19,631 nt of DNA from Synergistaceae bacterium. Lineage in GTDB: Bacteria; Synergistota; Synergistia; Synergistales; Synergistaceae. Shown here piece after piece: positions 15,136 to 19,631 of the stretch. Position 1 is the stretch's first letter; each line of letters begins with the position of its first letter. The notes beneath the pieces are model-generated. The model did no database searches. It was given only the letters and a program-made list of their open reading frames with translations, and had not been told where the DNA came from. Made by a program: the position numbers and the translations under genes. Where the stretch lies: positions 1 to 19,631 of the forward strand of contig JAUNSQ010000007.1 in the NCBI GenBank assembly GCA_030539135.1, read 5' to 3'.

Positions 15136-15846
15136 CTATTTCGTCCACACGTCTCCGGCGAGTATAGGCGTCGGACTCCCCGTCAGCGACACTTTGTCGG
15201 AGTCCATCGTCAATGTCCTGAACGTCACGGGGAACGGCAGGGATTTGAACGAGAGCAGAGGGTTTATCCTGTCCACGATGAAGCTCGAGGCCGAGCCTAC
15301 TTGGATAAGCCCAGCGAGCGAGATGTTCGTATCCTGTAGATACACGCCGTCGCTCCTCAGCCCCAGCTTGCCGGTCGCGGTCAGCGGGACGTTGAGCCCA
15401 TTAAGGAAATCGGCCGAGAAACTTGACTGAGCGGTGAAGCCTGTCGAGGCGAAGTCGAACGTCAGGTCTGAGAAGCCCTTGACCCCTCCGTGTCCCTTGA
15501 AGTATGTGTTGACGTCGCGCTCAAGCAGGATAAGCTCGCCCTCCGACGATTCTATGAGCGCGGCCAGCCCCGTCTTGTCGGTGGGAGTCGCTTTGCGCCC
15601 CGAATTTTTGAGCTTCGCGCGGAGCTTCATGCTCTCTACGCGGACGCCGTCGAGCGACGATCCCGTTGCCGTCACCCACGCCGAATCGTCGTTTATCACG
15701 ACGCGCATCGCCTCTGGCCTCAGCAGGTCTGACAGTTGGACGCCGACCTCTTTGGCCGTCACCCGCTCGGACGCGGAGACCGAAGCGCAGGAGATCATGG
15801 CCATCGCGGCGAGCGCCGCGAAAAGAAACGCAGTGTTCTTTTTCAT
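15136..15846 (-). CDS. Exported DUF2993 (LmeA-like) phospholipid-binding-type protein
   Basis: A 236-residue exported protein. Residues 1-28 form a signal peptide (MKKNTAFLFAALAAMAMISC...). Cleavage could follow SVSA, or the MISC segment could act as a weak lipobox, although Met at -3 is unusual. The rest is a repetitive beta-rich pattern (RVESMKLRAKLKN, ...DLTFDFASTGFTAQSSFSADFLNGLNVPLTATGKLGLRSDGV, quoted in part) that fits DUF2993/LmeA, a family of envelope lipid-binding proteins. The assignment rests on overall pattern, not on catalytic residues. ATG 15846 has GGGGGT 7 bases upstream; an in-frame GTG three codons earlier is less likely. It lies on the far side of oriC from dnaA and transcribes toward it. 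Confidence 0.65.
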   Translation of the reverse strand: MKKNTAFLFAALAAMAMISCASVSASERVTAKEVGVQLSDLLRPEAMRVVINDDSAWVTATGSSLDGVRVESMKLRAKLKNSGRKATPTDKTGLAALIESSEGELILLERDVNTYFKGHGGVKGFSDLTFDFASTGFTAQSSFSADFLNGLNVPLTATGKLGLRSDGVYLQDTNISLAGLIQVGSASSFIVDRINPLLSFKSLPFPVTFRTLTMDSDKVSLTGSPTPILAGDVWTK

Positions 15847-15910
15847 CTCAAACACCCCCTGTAAAATATACCTCTTGGATTATTTTATTCCATAAACCCG
15901 CCGAACCGAC

Positions 15911-15926
15911 GAATATCAAAAAATTG
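15911..15926 (+). repeat. 16-base direct repeat, copy 1
   Basis: GAATATCAAAAAATTG, identical to 16009-16024, start-to-start distance 98 bases. This copy lies 65 bases upstream of the DUF2993 start. Five bases after it comes a CGCGC-type motif, also found after copy 2 in slightly different form. Confidence 0.8.
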
Positions 15927-16008
15927 TTTACGCGCTATTTATGAATTTTGCCGAAGCCGCAAAGAAATTTGAATTTGCAACAGTCTGAAAGTTTTATAAT
16001 AAAAGCGT

Positions 16009-16024
16009 GAATATCAAAAAATTG
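16009..16024 (+). repeat. 16-base direct repeat, copy 2
   Basis: An exact copy of 15911-15926. It lies about 140 bases upstream of the dctP start and just upstream of the dctP promoter candidate. An activator site shared by the divergent genes, or a remnant of a local duplication, would both explain the pair. Confidence 0.8.
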
Positions 16025-16073
16025 ATGGAGCGCGAAACTTTATAAAATCTATAGTTCAAATACATTAAAATCA

Positions 16074-16102
16074 TTGACGAAATAAGGCAAATAAGCTAAT
16101 TT
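16074..16102 (+). promoter_or_regulatory. Possible promoter of the DctPQM operon
   Basis: TTGACG (16074-16079) is followed after 17 bases by TAATTT (16097-16102). The -35 is good and the -10 is weak. The better -10 TATAAT at 15995-16000 has TTTGCA only 15 bases upstream, so it is an alternative. Confidence 0.35.
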
Positions 16103-16163
16103 AGACATTACGGAAAAGAATACCGGGAAATAAAAAAGGAAATCATCTGAAAGGGCTGATAAC

Positions 16164-17162
16164 ATGAAAAGATTTATGACGTTACTCTCCGCAGCATTTA
16201 TATTTGCTTATACTGTCTCACCCGCTACGGCCGCGCCGCTCCTTCTGCGCTTCGCGGGGCAGTCTCCGCCGGATCACATGGCGACTAAGACGATGAACGA
16301 GATGGCCAAAGAGATCAACTCGCTGACCAAGGGAAGAGTACAGATCAAGGTCTATCCGGCAAACCAGCTCGGCAACTATTCGCTCGTTATGGAAGAGATG
16401 ATGCGCGGAACGGTCGATATGGCATGTATGTCGGTCGCTACGGACTTCGACCCGCGCCTTGAGATACTTTACACGAATGGATTTGTTACGGGCTACGATT
16501 CTGCGAAGAAGGTCTTTACGCCAGGCGCGTGGCTGCCGACGAAGCTCGATTCGTTCACGTCGCAGCTCGGCGTCCACATCCTCGGCTCGTACATCGAAGG
16601 ATTTATCGGCATTGGCTCCGTCAAGCCGGTCAAAGACCCCCTCAACCCGAAGGTCGACAAGGGCGTCCTCACGCGAGTTCCTAATATGGTCGTCTATCAG
16701 CTTGGCGCAAAAGCCATGGGCTATCGCCCCATCACGATACCGTACTCAGACGTCTATCAGTCGATGCAGACCGGCGTCTGCGATGCTGTTGACGGCTATC
16801 CGACGGCCGCCGCCTACACGATACTCGGCGACGTCATCAAGAACTGGTACGCCACGAACTATTCCATGGAATACCTCGCGTTCATGATCGGCGACAAATC
16901 ATGGAAGAAGCTCTCCGCCGCCGACCAGAAGGTTTTCCGCGACGTAGCTAAGAAATACACGCTGAAGTCCATCGACAACGCGAAGGCAGAGGACGAGAAG
17001 TACATGAAGCTCATGGAGAAGAAGGGTATCAAGGTCCACAGATACTCCGAGAAACAGCTCGAACCCATCAAGAAGGCGTGCGTCGCCACTTGGGAAGAGG
17101 TCGGCAAGGCTGGCACTGGCGTCGAGCTCATGAAAGAGTTCAAGAAAAACCTCGGCAAATAG
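16164..17162 (+). CDS. dctP: TRAP transporter solute receptor, DctP family
   Basis: A 332-residue periplasmic receptor for the tripartite transporter encoded downstream. The signal peptide is about residues 1-24 (MKRF, hydrophobic run, SPATAA). The family core is clear: LRFAGQSPPDHMATKTMNEMAKEI at the N-terminus (first part of the ligand cleft), IKVYPANQLG (61-70) and the conserved region TRVPNMVVYQLGAKAMGYRP (170-189), whose R171 corresponds to the arginine that usually pairs with a substrate carboxylate. An organic acid is therefore a likely ligand. The following motif reads GVCDAVDGYP, where GVVDGQENP-like sequences are more common, so ligand choice may be unusual. ATG 16164 follows AAAGGG with a 10-base gap. 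Two hairpins separate it from the permease genes. Confidence 0.95.
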   Translation: MKRFMTLLSAAFIFAYTVSPATAAPLLLRFAGQSPPDHMATKTMNEMAKEINSLTKGRVQIKVYPANQLGNYSLVMEEMMRGTVDMACMSVATDFDPRLEILYTNGFVTGYDSAKKVFTPGAWLPTKLDSFTSQLGVHILGSYIEGFIGIGSVKPVKDPLNPKVDKGVLTRVPNMVVYQLGAKAMGYRPITIPYSDVYQSMQTGVCDAVDGYPTAAAYTILGDVIKNWYATNYSMEYLAFMIGDKSWKKLSAADQKVFRDVAKKYTLKSIDNAKAEDEKYMKLMEKKGIKVHRYSEKQLEPIKKACVATWEEVGKAGTGVELMKEFKKNLGK

Positions 17163-17179
17163 CCCCTTTTAACGACTTG

Positions 17180-17199
17180 TATACGAGTCACTTCGTATA
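17180..17199 (+). repeat. Inverted repeat after dctP
   Basis: TATACGA (17180-17186) and TCGTATA (17193-17199) form a perfect 7-bp stem with a 6-base loop, 17 bases after the dctP stop. No T-tract follows. It may protect the dctP 3' end or be an additional processing site ahead of the stronger hairpin downstream. Confidence 0.6.
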
Positions 17200-17204
17200 G
17201 ATAA

Positions 17205-17242
17205 AATGCGGGGCGGGGACATTGGTCCTTCCCCGCATTTTT
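17205..17242 (+). terminator. Terminator-like hairpin between dctP and dctQ
   Basis: Outer stem AATGCGGGG/CCCCGCATT (17205-17213 with 17231-17239) continues inward through GGAC/GTCC to a 4-base loop, with one bulged C. It runs into TTTTT (17238-17242). It lies 49 bases before the dctQ start and probably reduces read-through into dctQM. Confidence 0.82.
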
Positions 17243-17290
17243 AAGAAAATTTCACAAAGGTGCAAAATGTTTTTGAAAGGGGTGTGCTAA

Positions 17291-17866
17291 ATGGCGGAAG
17301 AAGCTGTAATTCCCGTCGTGGAAGAGCCGGAGTCGTCCGTGCGCAAAGCGACCAACATCTTTGACAAGATAACTACAAGTATTTTTTCTATCATCTGCTT
17401 TGTCATGTCCATGCTGCTGGTCGTTATTATCAGCGCGGCGACGGTCGCGCGCTATATTTTTGAAATAGACCTCTATGGATATGAGGAATGGATAAAGATA
17501 TTCGCCTTCTGGCTATACTTTATGGGGGCCGGATATGGGGCGTTCGCGGGTACGCACGTCTCCGCCGACCTCGTGCAGTCCTACGTCAAAGAGGGGACGC
17601 TCAAGAGGTTCATTATTTTTGTTAGGACCGTCATAACGCTTGGGATAACCCTCCTGTTCACGTGGTACGGTTATGATTTCTTTTACTTCGGGCTACGCGG
17701 GCCGCTCGGCACGGGGATAGCCATTCCTAAGTCCGTCGCGTGGCGCATCCCGCTCTGGACGGCGTATATCTCGATATTCCTGGGACTGCTCTCCATGTCC
17801 TATTACTTCTTCTGGGATTTCGTCAGAGCCGCGAAAGACCTCTTTACCGGAGGTGAAGCGAAATGA
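17291..17866 (+). CDS. dctQ: TRAP transporter small permease subunit, DctQ family
   Basis: A 191-residue inner-membrane protein with four predicted helices (about 30-57, 68-86, 106-128 and 150-175), the normal DctQ plan. The stretch VARYIFEIDLYGYEEW followed by IFAFWLYFMGAGYGAF matches the conserved second-helix region of the family. It docks against DctM and shapes the transporter's membrane part without carrying the translocation path itself. A 25-residue acidic cytoplasmic N-terminus precedes helix 1. ATG 17291 has AAAGGGG about 8-10 bases upstream. The gene ends in ATGA shared with dctM, and a strong SD (GGAGGTGA) for dctM lies within its last codons. Confidence 0.93.
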   Translation: MAEEAVIPVVEEPESSVRKATNIFDKITTSIFSIICFVMSMLLVVIISAATVARYIFEIDLYGYEEWIKIFAFWLYFMGAGYGAFAGTHVSADLVQSYVKEGTLKRFIIFVRTVITLGITLLFTWYGYDFFYFGLRGPLGTGIAIPKSVAWRIPLWTAYISIFLGLLSMSYYFFWDFVRAAKDLFTGGEAK

Positions 17867-19179
17867 TCTATGTCGCTCTGTTTATACTTATTTCAACGCT
17901 GATAATTGGAGTCCCGGTGCCCGTCAGCTTCATGGCGAGCAGCGCGTGGCTCATATTCTTCGGCGGAGCGGACGGCACGGGATATCAAGCCACCCAGCTC
18001 CTGCCCTACGGCTTCTCTCAGATGAACTCCGTCTCCCTGATAGCTATCGCGATGTTCATACTCGCGGGCAGCATCATGGAGCGCGGAAAGATAGCCGAGA
18101 AGATGATAGACATGGTCGACGTCTTTGTCGGCCACATCAGGGGCGGCCTCGGCATCGTAGGCATAATCTCCTGCGCCGTATTCGGCTCGATATGCGGCGC
18201 CGCCTGCGCGACGCTCTCCTGCATCGGCGCGATAATGTTCCCGCGCTTCAAGGCCGGGGGCTACCCGATGGGGCACGCCTGCGCGCTCATGGCGAACGCC
18301 TCCCTGCTTGGGCTCCTCATCCCGCCTAACGCCACGCTGATAATCTTCGCGTGGATAAGCGGTATCTCCGTCCTCTCATGCTTCCTATCGACGATCGGCC
18401 CGGGCATCGTAACGGTCATAATACTTAGCTTCCTCAACATGTACATGCTCAGGAACAACAAAGAAGTCTTCGTCTCGCAGAAACGCTCCGGCAAGGAACG
18501 CTTCGATATGTTCATGAAGCGCGGACGCTTGGCGATACCGGCCCTCTTCATGCCGATAATGGTGCTCGGCGGCATCTACGGCGGGATAATGACGACGACG
18601 GAGGCCTCGGCGCTCTCGGTCTTCTACTGCATACCGATAGGACTCTGGGTTTACAAGGGGCTGAACTGGAGGACGCTCTTCAGCATCGTTGTTGAAAGCG
18701 CGATAACGACGGGCGTCATCATGATAATGCTCTACTCCGTCTCCATGCTCTCGCGCCTCTACATACTCGAAGACCTGCCGGGAAAGGTGCTCTACCTCTT
18801 CTACAGCATATCGACGAATAAATACATAATACTGTTCATGATAAACGTATTCCTCGTGCTGATGGGAATGCTGATGGACGACATCAGCGTCGTCGTCCTC
18901 ACGACCCCGATACTCATGCCGATAATCATGGAGATCGGGATAAGCCCGGTGCACTACGCGGCTATCGTCGGAGTCAACACGGCCGTCGGTTGCATCACGC
19001 CGCCTTGCGCACCTGTGCTATACCTCAGCGGCCGCGTCGGCGGGGCCTCGATAAACGAGATAATGAAGCCGGCCTTGACGTTCATGATATTCGGCTGGAT
19101 ACCTGTGCTGCTCGTCACGACGTATGTCCCGAAGGTCGTCCTCTTCCTGCCGCACCTCATCCTCAACGTTCCTTGGTAG
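17863..19179 (+). CDS. dctM: TRAP transporter large permease subunit, DctM family
   Basis: A 438-residue polytopic protein that forms the ion-driven translocation path. About 11-12 hydrophobic segments are visible. Family loops are present: LLIPPNATLIIFAWISG (about 146-162) in the first half and GCITPPCAPVLYLSGRVGG (about 376-394) in the second, the paired re-entrant loops expected to line the substrate and ion sites. Length is normal. ATG 17863 overlaps the dctQ stop by four bases and has GGAGGTGA at optimal distance, so synthesis is coupled to dctQ. The operon closes at the terminator 19215-19242. Confidence 0.96.
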   Translation: MIYVALFILISTLIIGVPVPVSFMASSAWLIFFGGADGTGYQATQLLPYGFSQMNSVSLIAIAMFILAGSIMERGKIAEKMIDMVDVFVGHIRGGLGIVGIISCAVFGSICGAACATLSCIGAIMFPRFKAGGYPMGHACALMANASLLGLLIPPNATLIIFAWISGISVLSCFLSTIGPGIVTVIILSFLNMYMLRNNKEVFVSQKRSGKERFDMFMKRGRLAIPALFMPIMVLGGIYGGIMTTTEASALSVFYCIPIGLWVYKGLNWRTLFSIVVESAITTGVIMIMLYSVSMLSRLYILEDLPGKVLYLFYSISTNKYIILFMINVFLVLMGMLMDDISVVVLTTPILMPIIMEIGISPVHYAAIVGVNTAVGCITPPCAPVLYLSGRVGGASINEIMKPALTFMIFGWIPVLLVTTYVPKVVLFLPHLILNVPW

Positions 19180-19214
19180 GCTTGGGATAACCGAAGGTCA
19201 AATCAAACGCAGCG

Positions 19215-19242
19215 AACGCCGCCCTTAATGGGCGGCGTTTTT
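19215..19242 (+). terminator. Rho-independent terminator of the DctPQM operon
   Basis: Perfect 10-bp stem AACGCCGCCC/GGGCGGCGTT (19215-19224 with 19230-19239) with a 5-base loop, running into a T-tract to 19242. It lies 35 bases after the dctM stop. Confidence 0.92.
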
Positions 19243-19311
19243 CGTCCGCCACAAAATTCCCACAAAGCCGTCATAAATTCGACATAAGCGCCGAATAAAA
19301 TAAACATACTC

Positions 19312-19331
19312 TCCGGTATGTAAATACCGGA
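19312..19331. repeat. Perfect 8-bp inverted repeat upstream of the secreted protein gene
   Basis: TCCGGTAT (19312-19319) and ATACCGGA (19324-19331) pair exactly with a GTAA loop, ending 10 bases before the SD of the next gene. It could be a regulator site near the promoter or a leader hairpin. No strong promoter hexamers were found between the terminator and this repeat. Confidence 0.6.
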
Positions 19332-19354
19332 AATCGACTATGGAGGTGAGTAAG

Positions 19355-19631
19355 ATGCGACACGGGAGATTATGGAAGGCCGCGGCCGTCCCGCTTATCC
19401 TGCTGTTCTTCTGTGGGAGCGCGTTCGCGGCTCCCGGCCCGGGAGGCCCAGGCCGAGGACACTTCGACCCAGGGCCGAGAATGTCCAGGCCCGGAGGCCC
19501 CGGAGGTCCCGGCGGACGCGTGGGCCCCGGCCCTTCAAGGCCGCGCTTCGACCCGGGCCCGCGCGGCGGAGGCCCCGGCCCACGGCGTGACTGGGGCGGA
19601 CGTTACGACGGGGACTGGGGCAGGCGCTATG
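19355..19631 (+). CDS. Secreted Gly/Pro/Arg-rich protein of unknown function, 3' end cut by window edge
   Basis: The frame opens at ATG 19355, five bases after a strong SD (GGAGGTGA, 19342-19349), and is open to the window end (92 codons). Residues 1-25 form a signal peptide (MRHGRLWKAA, hydrophobic LILLFF, cleavage after AFA). The mature part is almost wholly Gly, Pro and Arg and contains FDPGPR twice (37-42 and 65-70), separated by PGGPGG-type repeats. It then shifts to an Asp/Trp/Tyr/Arg-rich stretch (DWGGRYDGDWGRRY, 79-92). No known catalytic motif is seen. The basic, disordered composition suggests an envelope-associated or nucleic-acid/polysaccharide-binding protein, but the function is unknown. 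It follows the DctPQM terminator and so is a separate transcription unit. Confidence 0.8.
   Translation, partial: MRHGRLWKAAAVPLILLFFCGSAFAAPGPGGPGRGHFDPGPRMSRPGGPGGPGGRVGPGPSRPRFDPGPRGGGPGPRRDWGGRYDGDWGRRY

Larger units (their letters stand above)
15847..16163. other. Divergent intergenic region between DUF2993 gene and DctP operon
   Basis: 317 bases of AT-rich DNA without a gene. It holds two copies of a 16-base direct repeat (15911-15926, 16009-16024), a TATAAT at 15995-16000 with only a short-spaced -35, and a TTGACG-based promoter candidate nearer dctP. The divergent genes may share regulation from it. Confidence 0.6.

Noticed and set aside
19372..19590. 72-residue plus-strand frame and its antisense counterpart at the right edge
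   Set aside because: The frame from 19355 has a strong SD and a proper signal peptide; these are other frames of the same Gly/Pro-rich DNA.
19425..19600. GGCCC-rich repeats as a CRISPR or tandem DNA repeat
   Set aside because: The units are irregular and follow codon periodicity of Gly/Pro/Arg; no spacer-repeat order exists.

Overview
The window looks like the chromosomal replication-origin region of an anaerobic, diderm bacterium of moderate-to-high GC content. The best fit is the phylum Synergistota. That is an inference from a superoxide reductase, two complete TRAP solute-uptake systems, CobO, and a compact dnaA-dnaN-recF-mnmG-dciA cluster; no rRNA is present to confirm it. Coding DNA is GC-rich with frequent ATA and GTC codons, and the intergenic segments are strongly AT-rich. 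I saw no tRNA, rRNA, CRISPR array or insertion sequence.

Layout: (1) 1-716, minus strand: a radical SAM protein of the spore-photoproduct-lyase-like family, cut by the left edge. (2) 888-4040, plus strand: a TAXI-type TRAP uptake operon with a good promoter, a periplasmic receptor, an internal terminator-like hairpin and a fused 4TM/12TM permease, closed by a terminator. (3) 4082-5560, minus: a secreted M48 metalloprotease abutting cobO. (4) 5649-7321, minus: a Ppx/GppA phosphatase whose stop overlaps the start of nudC; nudC is full length apart from one in-frame TGA. The promoter of this pair lies under a perfect inverted repeat. (5) About 7322-7849: a gene-free stretch with tandem hairpins and two perfect DnaA boxes. 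(6) 7934-8323, minus: superoxide reductase. (7) 8425-14659, minus: dciA, mnmG, recF, dnaN and dnaA, transcribed in the order dnaA to dciA. (8) 14660-15135: oriC, AT-rich with many DnaA boxes, two of them inside a long inverted repeat. A second DnaA-box group lies between dnaA and dnaN. (9) 15136-15846, minus: an exported DUF2993/LmeA-like protein. (10) 16164-19179, plus: a DctP-DctQ-DctM TRAP operon with hairpins between receptor and permease genes and a terminator at the end. (11) 19355 to the right edge, plus: a secreted Gly/Pro/Arg-rich protein, incomplete.

How the genes work together: DnaA opens oriC, DciA is expected to help load the replicative helicase, DnaN is the sliding clamp, and RecF acts at stalled forks. 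MnmG (tRNA U34 modification) rides in the same transcription unit. The two TRAP systems import unidentified substrates using an ion gradient. In both, a terminator-like hairpin separates the receptor gene from the membrane genes, which would give more receptor than permease. SOR fits an oxygen-sensitive lifestyle. No clearly new multi-gene system was found. The items most worth a second look are the TGA-interrupted nudC, the inverted-repeat architecture of oriC, the remote DnaA-box pair near 7.7 kb, and the ppx operator candidate.
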